From: Mesorhizobium sp. CU3
GTDB lineage: Bacteria; Pseudomonadota; Alphaproteobacteria; Rhizobiales; Rhizobiaceae
NCBI RefSeq assembly: GCF_006442965.1
Contig: NZ_VFWX01000017.1
Span: 78,154-142,153, forward strand
Length of the DNA: 64,000 nt
Reading direction: 5' to 3'
How positions within the stretch are numbered: position 1 is the stretch's first letter; each line of letters begins with the position of its first letter. Under the pieces are notes generated by a model. That model searched no databases. It saw only the letters and a program-made list of their open reading frames with translations, and was not told the origin of the DNA. The position numbers and the translations under genes were made by a program. Below are positions 7,613 to 16,100 of the stretch, piece by piece.

Positions 7613-8608
7613 ATGAAATTCGTGACCAGCCTTCTCAACCGCCGCGCTTTCGTGGCGCTTGCCGCCGCTTCGATGCTCGCAGGCGCGATGCATTCGGCAC
7701 CGGCCTCTGCCGCCGACGTGACCATCCCGATCATCGTCAAGGACACCACCTCCTTCTACTGGCAGATCGTGCTGGCCGGCGCCCGCAAGGCCGGCAAGGA
7801 TCTCGGCATCAACGTGCCGGAGCTCGGCGCCCAGGCCGAAACCGACGTCAACGGCCAGATCTCGATCCTCGAAAACGCCGTCGCCAGCAACCCGGCGGCG
7901 ATCGTGATTTCGCCGACCGAATTCAAGGCGCTCGGCAAGCCGATCGATGAGGCCGCGTCCAAGGTCAAGGTCATCGGCATCGACTCCGGCGCCGACTCCA
8001 AGGCCTTTACTTCGTTCCTGACCACCGACAACGTCCAGGGCGGCCGCGTCGCCGCCGATGGTCTGGCCGCCGCGATCGGCGCCGCCAATGGCGGCAAGGT
8101 CGAAGGCAAGGTCGCGCTGATCACAGCACTTCCCGGCGCCGGCTCGCTCGAGCAGCGCAAGCAGGGCTTCATTGAACAGCTGAAGGCCAAATATCCGGGT
8201 CTCGAGCTCGTCGCCGACAAGTATGCCGACGGCCAGGCTACCACGGGCCTGAACATCGCCACCGACCTGATCACCGCCAATCCGGACCTCAAGGGCATCT
8301 TCGCCTCGAACCTGATCATGGCGCAGGGCGTCGGCCAGGCGATCGCCGAAAACAATCTCGGCGGTAAGGTGGCGCTGATCGGCTTCGACAGCGACGAGAA
8401 GCTGATCAAGTTCCTCAACGACGGCGTCATCTCCGGCCTCGTCGTCCAGGATCCGTACCGGATGGGCTATGACGGCATCAAGACCGCGCTTGCCGCTTCC
8501 AAGGGCGAGAAGGTCGAGGCCAACGTCGACACCGGCGCCAACCTCGTCACCAAGGCCAACATGAAGGACCCGAAGATCGACGCTCTGCTCAACCCGAAGC
8601 TCAACTGA
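7613..8608 (+). CDS. Ribose-type sugar ABC importer, substrate-binding protein
   Basis: A 331-residue periplasmic protein of the Peripla_BP_4 (RbsB-like) fold. Residues 1-34 form a signal peptide with an Arg pair and a long hydrophobic stretch ending ASAA. The mature part begins DVTIPIIVKDTTSFYWQ, with alternating Rossmann lobes including SNPAAIVISPTEF and IGIDSG. The ATG at 7613 was chosen because the GGGAGG site and signal peptide fit it; the frame is open further upstream. The ATPase and permease follow. Transports a monosaccharide or related compound of unknown identity. Confidence 0.9.
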   Translation: MKFVTSLLNRRAFVALAAASMLAGAMHSAPASAADVTIPIIVKDTTSFYWQIVLAGARKAGKDLGINVPELGAQAETDVNGQISILENAVASNPAAIVISPTEFKALGKPIDEAASKVKVIGIDSGADSKAFTSFLTTDNVQGGRVAADGLAAAIGAANGGKVEGKVALITALPGAGSLEQRKQGFIEQLKAKYPGLELVADKYADGQATTGLNIATDLITANPDLKGIFASNLIMAQGVGQAIAENNLGGKVALIGFDSDEKLIKFLNDGVISGLVVQDPYRMGYDGIKTALAASKGEKVEANVDTGANLVTKANMKDPKIDALLNPKLN

Positions 8609-8626
8609 GCGACGTCGCTCGCACTG

Positions 8627-8654
8627 GTTTCCGGGGCCTCGGCGCCCCGGAAAC
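8627..8654 (+). promoter_or_regulatory. Intercistronic hairpin after the binding-protein gene
   Basis: An 11-base perfect stem, GTTTCCGGGGC (8627-8637) and GCCCCGGAAAC (8644-8654), with a six-base loop lies 19 bases after the binding-protein stop. There is no U-tract, so it is more likely an mRNA-stabilising or attenuating structure than a full terminator. Confidence 0.6.
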
Positions 8655-8761
8655 TTCCGCCGGCCGCTTGGAAATTCGTTAGCCTGCTTTAACTTGCTAT
8701 CGAGATGCGCACAGAAGACGCATTGCTGCATATCGGCTGAGATCAATCTGGGAGGATTGTC

Positions 8762-10312
8762 ATGACGTCGACGGCGCAGGACCTGCACCCCGCCCCCACG
8801 CTGGCCCCGGGCCGGACGATCCTCGAACTACACGGCCTGGAAAAACGCTATCCCGGCACGCATGCGCTGAAGCCCGTGCACCTCGCCTTCAAGGCGGGCG
8901 AAATTCACGCTATCGTCGGCGAGAACGGCGCCGGCAAGTCGACGCTCATCAAGCTCTTGACCGGCGTCATGCCGCGCACCTCGGGCGAGGTGGTCTGGGA
9001 AGGCAAGCCGGCGGCCCTGGCCACCCCGCATGAGGCCATGGCGCTCGGCATCAACGCCGTGCACCAGGAGGTGGTGCTGTGCCGCCATCTCACCGTCGCC
9101 GCCAACATGTTCCTCGGCGAGGAGGAATCGCGTTTCGGCCTCCTGCAGCAGCGCGCCATGGTCAAGGAAGCGCAGAACATCATCAACGGTCTCGGCTTCG
9201 ACCTGCCGGCGCATGTCGTTCTCGGCGACCTCACCATCGGCCAGCAGCAGCTGATCGCCGCGGCCAGAGCCACCGTGCGTGGCACCAAATTCCTGATCTT
9301 CGACGAGCCGACCGCCTACCTGACCCGCAAGGAAGCCGACCAGCTCTTCAAGCTGATCCGCCGGCTGAAGGGCGAAGGCGTCACCATCATCTATATCAGC
9401 CACCGCATGGAGGAAGTGTTCGAACTCGCCGACCGCGTCTCGGTGCTGCGCGACGGCACTTTGGTCGGCACCCGCAACATCGCCGAGACCAACGAGCCCG
9501 AACTGGTCAAGCTGATGATCAACCGCTCGATCGAACAGATCTACCACAAGGAACATTTCACGCCGGGCGCGGCCATCGTCGAGACGAACAACCTCTCCGG
9601 CAAAGGCTTCGAGAATGTCTCGGTGAGCGTCCGCGCCGGCGAGATCGTCGGCCTCTACGGCCTGATCGGCGCTGGCCGCAGTGAGTTCGTCACCACGCTC
9701 TACGGCCGCCACAAAAAGTCGGCCGGCCAGATTTTCTGGCAAGGCAAGGAAGTCCAGGTCAACTCGGAGCATGACGCGATCCGGCTCGGCATGGCTCTGG
9801 CGCCGGAAAGCCGCCGCGACCAGGGCCTGTGCCTCAATTTGTCGGTCGGCATGAACCTCAACCTGCCGATCTACAAGCGGATCTCCAGCAACGCGCTGAT
9901 CTCCGGTGCGAAGGAGAAGGCCGAGGCCGACCGCCAGATCGCCGACCTGCGCATCAAGACGCCGACGCGCAGCGCGCTCGCCTCCAGCCTGTCGGGCGGC
10001 AACCAGCAGAAGATCGTCATCGGCAAATGGCTGGCGCATGGCGCCAAGCTCTTCATCTTCGACGAGCCGACAGTGGGCGTCGATGTCGGCACCAAGGCCG
10101 AGATCTACCGGCTGTTCTCGACGCTTCTATCGAAGGGCGCCGGCATCATCCTGATCTCGTCCTATCTGCCGGAGGTCTACGAGCTTGCCGACACGCTGCA
10201 TGTGTTCCGGCGCGGCAAGCTGGTCGCCACGCACGGGTTCCGCACCGCCAGCCACGAAGACATTCTGGGACAAGCGCTGGCCGAGAAACAAGAAAAGCCG
10301 GGAGGGCAATGA
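8762..10312 (+). CDS. Ribose-type sugar ABC importer, duplicated ATPase
   Basis: A 516-residue RbsA/MglA-type protein with two ABC domains. Domain 1 has Walker A GENGAGKST (residues 53-61), a signature around TIGQQQL and Walker B LIFDEPTAYLT. Domain 2 has a degenerate Walker A (GLIGAGRSE), signature LSGGNQQK and Walker B FIFDEPTVGVD, as usual for this family, where only one site is fully active. Ribosome site GGGAGG before the ATG. Its TGA overlaps the ATGATG from which the permease starts, implying coupled translation. Confidence 0.93.
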   Translation: MTSTAQDLHPAPTLAPGRTILELHGLEKRYPGTHALKPVHLAFKAGEIHAIVGENGAGKSTLIKLLTGVMPRTSGEVVWEGKPAALATPHEAMALGINAVHQEVVLCRHLTVAANMFLGEEESRFGLLQQRAMVKEAQNIINGLGFDLPAHVVLGDLTIGQQQLIAAARATVRGTKFLIFDEPTAYLTRKEADQLFKLIRRLKGEGVTIIYISHRMEEVFELADRVSVLRDGTLVGTRNIAETNEPELVKLMINRSIEQIYHKEHFTPGAAIVETNNLSGKGFENVSVSVRAGEIVGLYGLIGAGRSEFVTTLYGRHKKSAGQIFWQGKEVQVNSEHDAIRLGMALAPESRRDQGLCLNLSVGMNLNLPIYKRISSNALISGAKEKAEADRQIADLRIKTPTRSALASSLSGGNQQKIVIGKWLAHGAKLFIFDEPTVGVDVGTKAEIYRLFSTLLSKGAGIILISSYLPEVYELADTLHVFRRGKLVATHGFRTASHEDILGQALAEKQEKPGGQ

Positions 10313-11277
10313 TGAGCACCGAGACGATTCCCGCCGAAAAACCCAAGCGCAATTTCAACGCGCTGTTCGGGCTGACATTGCTTGGCCTGCTGGTGCTGAT
10401 GTGGATCGTGCTGGCTGTCGCCACGCCGTCCTTCGCCTCGGCGCTCAACATCACCAATCTTTTGCGCCAGGGCTCGCTGATCGCCATCCTTGCCGTCGGT
10501 CAGACCTTCGTCATCATCACCGGCGGCATCGACCTGTCGGTTGGCGCCGTGGTCGGCTTCACCACCGTCATCGTCGCGCTGTTGATCAATGCCGGCTGGC
10601 CGATCTGGGCGGCGGTGCTGGTCACGCTGCTGGTCGGCGTCGCCATCGGCCTCTTCCACGGCTTCGGCATCGTCAAGATGGGCCTGCCGCCCTTCATCAT
10701 CACGCTGGCCACCATGACCTCGCTGCGCGGCATCGGCCTCTTGATGACCAACGGCAATTCGATCTCGATCAACAGCGATCCGTTCCAGGCCTTCTCGCGC
10801 GGCTCGCTGTTCGGCATCCCCTATCTGTTCTGGATGGTGATCCTAGTCGCCATTCCGTCCTATATCTTCCTGCATCACACGCGCTGGGGCCGCTATCTGT
10901 TCTCGGTCGGCTCCAACGCCGAGGCCGCGCGCCTATCCGGCGTCAACGTGCCGCGCACCATCTTCATGGCCTATATCCTGTCCGGTCTTTTGGCCGCTTT
11001 CGTCGGCGTGCTGCTTGCTTCGCGCATCGGCATCGGCAACCCGACCCAAGGCGACACCTATGAGCTGCAGGCCATCGCCTCGTCGGTTATCGGCGGCACC
11101 TCGCTGTTCGGCGCCATCGGCTCCGTGCACGGACCGCTGATCGGCTCCTTCATTCTTTCGACGATCAACAACGGCGCCAACCTGCTCAACGTCAACACCT
11201 TCTGGCAACGTGTCATCACCGGCCTTTTGATCATCGTCATCGTCTACTTCGACGGCCTGCGCCGTCGCGGCAAATGA
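10312..11277 (+). CDS. Ribose-type sugar ABC importer, permease
   Basis: A 321-residue integral membrane protein of the RbsC (BPD_transp_2) family with about ten hydrophobic segments and the family loop GGIDLSVGAVVG. Two start codons are adjacent, ATG at 10309 and 10312. The second has better spacing from GGAGGG (10301-10306), so it is used here. Forms the membrane channel with the preceding ATPase. A strong terminator follows at 11292. Confidence 0.92.
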   Translation: MSTETIPAEKPKRNFNALFGLTLLGLLVLMWIVLAVATPSFASALNITNLLRQGSLIAILAVGQTFVIITGGIDLSVGAVVGFTTVIVALLINAGWPIWAAVLVTLLVGVAIGLFHGFGIVKMGLPPFIITLATMTSLRGIGLLMTNGNSISINSDPFQAFSRGSLFGIPYLFWMVILVAIPSYIFLHHTRWGRYLFSVGSNAEAARLSGVNVPRTIFMAYILSGLLAAFVGVLLASRIGIGNPTQGDTYELQAIASSVIGGTSLFGAIGSVHGPLIGSFILSTINNGANLLNVNTFWQRVITGLLIIVIVYFDGLRRRGK

Positions 11278-11291
11278 ATCCTCCTGAACTC

Positions 11292-11328
11292 CGCCGGCCT
11301 CGCTCGTACGAGGCCGGCGTTCTTTTTT
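11292..11328 (+). terminator. Rho-independent terminator after the importer
   Basis: A perfect 11-base stem, CGCCGGCCTCG (11292-11302) and CGAGGCCGGCG (11309-11319), has a six-base loop and is followed by TTCTTTTTT. The next gene starts only 17 bases further on, so some readthrough or a promoter inside this segment is needed for it. Confidence 0.85.
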
Positions 11329-11344
11329 GTTTTGGATTTGCGAA

Positions 11345-12361
11345 ATGAAAGCCGTCGTCTGCCGCTCGCCTGGCGAGCTCGTCCTCGAAGACCGCGCAGC
11401 GCCCGGTGCGCCCGCGCCCGGCTGGGCGCGCGTCGCCATCAGCCATGTCGGCATCTGCGGCACCGACTATCATATCTTCGAAGGCAAGCACCCGTTCCTC
11501 GCCTATCCGCGCGTCATGGGCCACGAGGTCTCGGGCACCATTGTCGAGAGGGGTGAAGGCGTCGACCTCGCCGTCGGCGAACCGGTGATCGTCAACCCCT
11601 ATCTCGCCTGTGGCAAATGCATCGCCTGCCGGCACGGCAAGCCGAACTGCTGCATGAAGATCGAGGTGCTCGGCGTCCATCGCGACGGCGCCATGTGCGA
11701 CGAGATCCTGGTGCCGGCGCAAAACCTCTATCCGACGAACGGCCTGTCGCTGGCCGACGCCGCGGCGGTGGAATTCCTGGCGATCGGCGCCCACGCCGTG
11801 CGCCGCTCGCTGGGCACACCGGGCCAGCGCACGCTGGTCATCGGCGCCGGACCGATCGGGCTGGGCACGGCGATCTTCGCGCGCATTGCCGGGCTCGACG
11901 TCAGCCTGCTCGACATGAGCGCCGAGCGGCTCGGCTTCGCCGAAAAAGATCTCGGCTTTGCCCCGCTCGACGCCTCCAAGGTTTCGGCGACGGACCTGGT
12001 CAAGCAGGCGACGGGCGGCGAAGGGTTCGACCTCGTCTTCGACGCCACCGGTAACACGGGCTCGGTGCAATCGGCCTTCGCCCACGTCGCGCATGGCGGC
12101 ACGCTGGTTCTGGTCAGCGTCGTCAAGGACGACATCACCTTTTCGGACCCGGAGTTCCACAAACGCGAGATGACGCTGGTCGGCAGCCGCAACGCGCTGA
12201 GGGCCGATTTCGACCACGTCGCCGCCTCGATCCGCAACGGCGCCGTGCCGCTGACCAAACTCGTCACCCACCGCACGACGCTCGCCGGCACGCCGCGCGA
12301 TCTGGCGCGGTGGGCGCAGGAGAAATCTGGGCTGATCAAGGCGGTCATCGAGGTTGGCTAA
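11345..12361 (+). CDS. Zinc-dependent alcohol dehydrogenase (MDR family)
   Basis: A 338-residue medium-chain dehydrogenase of the threonine/sorbitol dehydrogenase type. Catalytic zinc ligands Cys38 and His60-Glu61 (GICGTD, GHEVSG) and structural zinc ligands Cys89, Cys92, Cys95 and Cys103 are present. The NAD-binding segment is VIGAGPIGLG. Oxidises a secondary alcohol on a polyol or sugar acid; substrate unknown. The start at ATG 11345 has only a weak ribosome site and lies just behind the terminator. Its stop overlaps that of phnF by four bases, tail to tail. Probably the last enzyme of the sugar locus. Confidence 0.88.
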   Translation: MKAVVCRSPGELVLEDRAAPGAPAPGWARVAISHVGICGTDYHIFEGKHPFLAYPRVMGHEVSGTIVERGEGVDLAVGEPVIVNPYLACGKCIACRHGKPNCCMKIEVLGVHRDGAMCDEILVPAQNLYPTNGLSLADAAAVEFLAIGAHAVRRSLGTPGQRTLVIGAGPIGLGTAIFARIAGLDVSLLDMSAERLGFAEKDLGFAPLDASKVSATDLVKQATGGEGFDLVFDATGNTGSVQSAFAHVAHGGTLVLVSVVKDDITFSDPEFHKREMTLVGSRNALRADFDHVAASIRNGAVPLTKLVTHRTTLAGTPRDLARWAQEKSGLIKAVIEVG

Positions 12362-13131
12362 TCGCCGGCTGACAGCCTCAGCTCCACCCGTTCCGCCGGG
12401 AAGCGCGATTCCGCGAACTGGATCGGCTGGCCGTCGAGCGTGACGTTGACCGACATCGTCACCAGCACGATCGCGCCCGGCTGCAGATCAAGTGCTGCAA
12501 GATCGTCGGCATCGGCATGGCGTGCCGACAGCACCGTCGAGTGCCTGAGATAATCGTTGATGCCGAAGCGCTTTAGCGAGGCGGTGACCGATCCCGTCTC
12601 CGCCATGGCGGTATCGATGCCAGCGAAGCGCTTGGCGTCGAACCATGTGGTCGCGCGCGACACCGGATGGCCGTCGGCTTCGCCGCGCGTCTCCAGCCGG
12701 ATCACGGCCGCCCCCTTGGCGATGCCCAACGCCTCGGCGATGCGCCGGCTGGCCGGCTCGGTCGACGACGACAGGAGCGCGATGTGCCGCTCGCTCGTCT
12801 GTCCTTGCAAGCCGGCGGAAAAGCGCGTCCGCGCACCGATCGGGTAGGACAGCCGCTTGCGCGACATCACGAAGGTGCCGCGCCCCTGCTCGGCCTTCAG
12901 CACGCCGTCCTGCGTCAGCGCCGCGATCGCGCTGCGCACCGTGTGGCGGTTGACGCCGTAGCGCTCGGCCAGCGCCACCTCGGGCGGCAGCGCTGTATTC
13001 TCGGCGAAATCGCCGCTGGCGATCCCTTGCAGGATCCTGTCGGCGATCTGCCGCCACAGCGCCACACCGTTGCGTCTTTCGATACTGGCAAGTCCGATCA
13101 CTACCGCCCCCGGTATTTTTCGCCCTGTCAT
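12358..13131 (-). CDS. phnF: PhnF-type GntR/UTRA regulator of phosphonate genes
   Basis: A 257-residue regulator with an N-terminal GntR winged helix (LPPEVALAERYGVNRHTVRSAI) and a C-terminal UTRA ligand domain ending FAESRFPAERVEL. It diverges from phnG, the standard position for PhnF. The ATG at 13131 is preferred; the frame is open up to 13209, but a start there would lie inside the palindromic operator region. Likely represses phnGHIJKL and itself, with a phosphonate-pathway ligand as inducer. Confidence 0.88.
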   Translation of the reverse strand: MTGRKIPGAVVIGLASIERRNGVALWRQIADRILQGIASGDFAENTALPPEVALAERYGVNRHTVRSAIAALTQDGVLKAEQGRGTFVMSRKRLSYPIGARTRFSAGLQGQTSERHIALLSSSTEPASRRIAEALGIAKGAAVIRLETRGEADGHPVSRATTWFDAKRFAGIDTAMAETGSVTASLKRFGINDYLRHSTVLSARHADADDLAALDLQPGAIVLVTMSVNVTLDGQPIQFAESRFPAERVELRLSAGD

Positions 13132-13172
13132 CCACGCGTCATGGACTCTCGGTACTAGGTCAGTATAATTTG

Positions 13173-13195
13173 TATAGTTGTCTATATCAATAGAC
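13173..13195. promoter_or_regulatory. Putative PhnF operator
   Basis: Two overlapping perfect dyads: TATAG-N4-CTATA at 13173-13186 and GTCTAT-N4-ATAGAC at 13180-13195. They sit in the 89-base gap between phnF and phnG, in an AT-rich patch suitable for divergent promoters. Confidence 0.6.
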
Positions 13196-13220
13196 AAATT
13201 TCCATACAAGGAGCGGCACC

Positions 13221-13682
13221 ATGCGAGGACAGGAAGCGCGCGAGCAAGCGGAGCGGAAAGCCGCTATGGCGACGCTTGCGCATGCCGCGGCCGATGAGAT
13301 CGCGCGCCTGTGGGACGGCTCCGGCCTGCCATCCGAGGCTGAGCTTTTGCGCGGCCCGGAAACCGGACTGGTGACGGTGCGCGGGCGGATCGGCGGCGGC
13401 GGCGCGCCCTTCAATGTCGGCGAGGCGACGGTCACGCGTGCCACCGTCCGGCTGCCTTCCGGGCAGGTCGGCCATTCCTATTCGCTTGGGCGTGACAAGC
13501 AGAAAGCCAGGCTCGCGGCCATCGCCGACGCGCTCTGGCAGGACCCTGCGCATCGCGCAGAGGTCGAGGCAAAGCTGGTGGCGCCGTTGCGTGAAACACT
13601 CGACGCCGCGCGCGAAAAACGCCGCGTCGAGACGGGGGCGACCAAAGTCGATTTCTTCACCATGGTGCGCGGAGAGGACTGA
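13221..13682 (+). CDS. phnG: C-P lyase complex subunit PhnG
   Basis: A 153-residue subunit of the carbon-phosphorus lyase core complex (PhnGHIJ). PhnG with PhnI takes part in forming ribose 1-phosphonate triphosphate. Family features include RGQEAREQAERKA near the start and TKVDFFTMVRGE at the end. AAGGAG lies nine bases before the ATG. Its TGA overlaps the ATG of phnH. First gene of the operon behind the PhnF operator. Confidence 0.93.
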   Translation: MRGQEAREQAERKAAMATLAHAAADEIARLWDGSGLPSEAELLRGPETGLVTVRGRIGGGGAPFNVGEATVTRATVRLPSGQVGHSYSLGRDKQKARLAAIADALWQDPAHRAEVEAKLVAPLRETLDAAREKRRVETGATKVDFFTMVRGED

Positions 13683-14290
13683 TGGATATCGCCACGCAAT
13701 CGATCGACGGCGGCTTCGCCGAGCCGGTCTTCAACGCCCAGACCGTGTTCCGCGCCATCATGGACGCGATGGCGCGTCCCGGCACGGTCCCGCCTTTGCC
13801 GCCGCTCGCCCATCCGCCGGCTCCCTTGTCGGCGACCGCCGGCGCCGTGGCGCTGGCGCTCTGCGACAACGACACGCCGGTCTGGCTCGACGCGCCGTTG
13901 CAGACGGCATCCGTCAAGGCCTGGCTCGGCTTTCATTCCGGCGCGCCCCTGGCCAACACGCCGGCCGACGCGCATTTCGCCTTGATCGCCAATCCGAAGG
14001 AGATGGCGGCGCTCGACGGTTTTGCGCAGGGCACGCAGGAATATCCCGACCGTTCGACGACGCTGATCCTGCTGGTCGACGATCTCGCTTCCGGCCCGTC
14101 GCTGCTGCTCGAAGGACCCGGCATCGAAAAGACGTCGATGATCGCGCCTCCCGGCATGCCGCGCCATTTCGTCGAGCAGTGGAAGCAGAACAACCAGCGT
14201 TTTCCGCGCGGCGTCGACATCATCCTGGCGGCGCCCGGCAATCTCGCCTGCCTGCCGCGCACCACCCGCATCAAGACGATGGAGGCCTGA
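13682..14290 (+). CDS. phnH: C-P lyase complex subunit PhnH
   Basis: A 202-residue PhnH protein, a core subunit of C-P lyase with a fold related to PLP transferases but no cofactor. Recognised from FNAQTVFRAIMDAMARPG near residues 17-34 and PRTTRIK near the C-terminus. Start codon overlaps the phnG stop; phnI begins one base after its stop. Confidence 0.93.
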   Translation: MDIATQSIDGGFAEPVFNAQTVFRAIMDAMARPGTVPPLPPLAHPPAPLSATAGAVALALCDNDTPVWLDAPLQTASVKAWLGFHSGAPLANTPADAHFALIANPKEMAALDGFAQGTQEYPDRSTTLILLVDDLASGPSLLLEGPGIEKTSMIAPPGMPRHFVEQWKQNNQRFPRGVDIILAAPGNLACLPRTTRIKTMEA

Positions 14291-14291
14291 C

Positions 14292-15407
14292 ATGTATGTC
14301 GCGGTAAAGGGCGGCGAGGCCGCAATTGCCAACGCCCATCGTTTGCTGGCCGACCGCCGCCGCGGCGACCGCGCGGTGCCGGCGCTGCGCCTCGACCAGA
14401 TCGTCGAGCAGCTGGCGCTCGGCGTCGACCGCGTGATGAGCGAGGGTTCGCTCTACGACCGCGAGCTTGCGGCGCTGGCCGTAGTTCAGGCGCGCGGCGA
14501 CATGATCGAGGCGATCTTCCTGGTGCGCGCCTACCGCACCACGCTGCCGCGCTTCGGCTACACCAACCCGGTCGATACCGGCGCCATGCAGGTCGAGCGC
14601 CGCGTCTCGGCGACCTACAAGGATCTGCCCGGCGGCCAGGTGCTTGGGCCCACCTTCGACTACACGCACCGCCTGCTCGATCCTGAGCTTGCCGCCGGCG
14701 CCGAGGTCGAGACGCCGGTTCAACGTCCGGTCGAGGACGAGGCGATGCCGCGCGTCTCGGCGATCCTTGCCCATGAAGGGCTGATCGAGGCCGATGGCGA
14801 GATGCCGCGCGACCATGTCCCCGGCGACATCACGCGCGAGCCGCTGCAGTTCCCGATGGCGCGCGACATACGCCTGCAGGCGCTGTCGCGCGGCGATGAG
14901 GGTTTTCTGCTGGCGCTCGGCTATTCGACGCAGCGCGGCTATGCCCGCAACCATCCCTTCGTCGGCGAAGTGCGCATCGGCGAAGTCGAGCTCGAGCTCG
15001 ACGTGCCGGAACTGCCCTTCGCCGTGCCGCTCGGCTCGATCCGCGTCACCGAATGCCAGATGGTCAACCAATTCAAGGGCTCGGCCAAGGCGCCGCCGCA
15101 ATTCACGCGCGGCTACGGCCTGGTCTTCGGCCAGAGCGAGCGCAAGGCGATGGCAATGGCGCTGTGCGACCGGGCGCTGCGCGCCGGCGAGCTTGGCGAA
15201 GATGTCGTTGCCGCGGCGCAGGACGAGGAATTCGTAATCTCGCATTCCGACAATGTGCAGGCGACCGGCTTCGTCGAGCATCTGAAGCTGCCGCATTATG
15301 TCGACTTCCAGGCCGAACTCGGCCTCGTGCGCCGCATGCGCGCCGAATACGAGGCGCGGGAAAATGAGGACAAGGCCGCCGAGGAAAAGCGGGAGGCCGC
15401 GGAATGA
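14292..15407 (+). CDS. phnI: C-P lyase complex subunit PhnI
   Basis: A 371-residue PhnI, a core subunit with nucleosidase activity needed to attach ribose triphosphate to the phosphonate. It starts MYVAVKGGEAAIANAHRLL and contains DNVQATGFVEHLKLPHYVDF near residues 318-336, both typical. The charged C-terminal tail ends KREAAE. Its TGA overlaps the ATG of the fosX-like gene by four bases. Confidence 0.94.
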   Translation: MYVAVKGGEAAIANAHRLLADRRRGDRAVPALRLDQIVEQLALGVDRVMSEGSLYDRELAALAVVQARGDMIEAIFLVRAYRTTLPRFGYTNPVDTGAMQVERRVSATYKDLPGGQVLGPTFDYTHRLLDPELAAGAEVETPVQRPVEDEAMPRVSAILAHEGLIEADGEMPRDHVPGDITREPLQFPMARDIRLQALSRGDEGFLLALGYSTQRGYARNHPFVGEVRIGEVELELDVPELPFAVPLGSIRVTECQMVNQFKGSAKAPPQFTRGYGLVFGQSERKAMAMALCDRALRAGELGEDVVAAAQDEEFVISHSDNVQATGFVEHLKLPHYVDFQAELGLVRRMRAEYEARENEDKAAEEKREAAE

Positions 15408-15823
15408 TCCAGGGCCTCTCCCACGTGACTTTCGTCGTGCGCGACCTCGACCGGATGAGCGATATCCTGACCGGCGTCTTCGACGCGCGTGAGGTTTACG
15501 ACAGCGGCGCTCGGCAATTCTCACTGTCTCGCGAGAAATTCTTCCTGATCGATGATCTCTGGATCGCCATCATGGAAGGCGAGCCGCTGCCAGAGCGGAG
15601 CTACAACCACATCGCCTTCAAGATCGATGATGCGGATTTCGACCGCTACGCCGAGCGTGTGAGGAAGCTCGGCCTCGACATGCGTCCGCCGCGGCCGCGC
15701 GTCGAGGGCGAAGGCCGCTCGATCTATTTCCACGACGACGACAACCATCTGTTCGAACTGCACACCGGCACACTGGCCGAGCGACTGGCGCGCTACGCCA
15801 GGGAATTGGAGGTCGTGCAATGA
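15404..15823 (+). CDS. fosX: FosX-type fosfomycin epoxide hydrolase (VOC family)
   Basis: A 139-residue metalloenzyme of the vicinal oxygen chelate superfamily. The metal ligands of FosX are present at the expected numbers, His7, His69 and Glu118, together with Glu44, the general base that activates water. The length equals that of the characterised M. loti FosX, which is also encoded within a phn operon. It may open fosfomycin or act on an endogenous phosphonate; the latter is inference. Translationally coupled to phnI by a four-base overlap. Confidence 0.9.
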   Translation: MIQGLSHVTFVVRDLDRMSDILTGVFDAREVYDSGARQFSLSREKFFLIDDLWIAIMEGEPLPERSYNHIAFKIDDADFDRYAERVRKLGLDMRPPRPRVEGEGRSIYFHDDDNHLFELHTGTLAERLARYARELEVVQ

Positions 15824-15825
15824 GC

Positions 15826-16035
15826 TCAGCTGTCTCCGCCACCGTGACCGGCGTGCCCACCGCCATCGTGGGAGTGTCCACTGGAGCCCTCGTAGCCACC
15901 ACCGCCGTACCAACTTTCGGAATTGCCGGAACCTTCCCTTGGCGCCGGAAAAATCCTGCGCCGCAGAAAAAAGACGACGACGCCGGCGAACACCAGCAAC
16001 ACGATCCCGAGGTGCATCCATCCGGCAGAATTCAT
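15826..16035 (-). CDS. Small membrane protein with Gly/His-rich tail, antisense in the phn operon
   Basis: A 69-residue open frame on the strand opposite the phn operon, filling the fosX-phnJ gap. Residues 7-24 form one hydrophobic helix (GIVLLVFAGVVVFFL) followed by Arg residues. The tail is rich in Gly, Ser and His (GYEGSSGHSHDGGGHAGHGGG), which could bind metal. The TM-plus-tail composition looks protein-like rather than accidental, but the ribosome site is weak. Function unknown. The frame is open upstream to 16149, but that extension would overlap phnJ. Confidence 0.5.
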   Translation of the reverse strand: MNSAGWMHLGIVLLVFAGVVVFFLRRRIFPAPREGSGNSESWYGGGGYEGSSGHSHDGGGHAGHGGGDS

Positions 16036-16100
16036 TTCGATCCGGTCCGGGTTCCACGCCTTGCAAGTCAATTCGGTAGCACGGAGCGGATGTGATCGCC

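Noticed and set aside
7610..8788. Long minus-strand open frame opposite the ribose-type binding protein
   Set aside because: It mirrors a well-supported gene; composition follows from GC-rich codons on the other strand, and no domain or ribosome site is visible.
13132..13209. Upstream extension of phnF
   Set aside because: The extra 26 codons would lie in the palindromic operator and promoter region and are not GntR-like.
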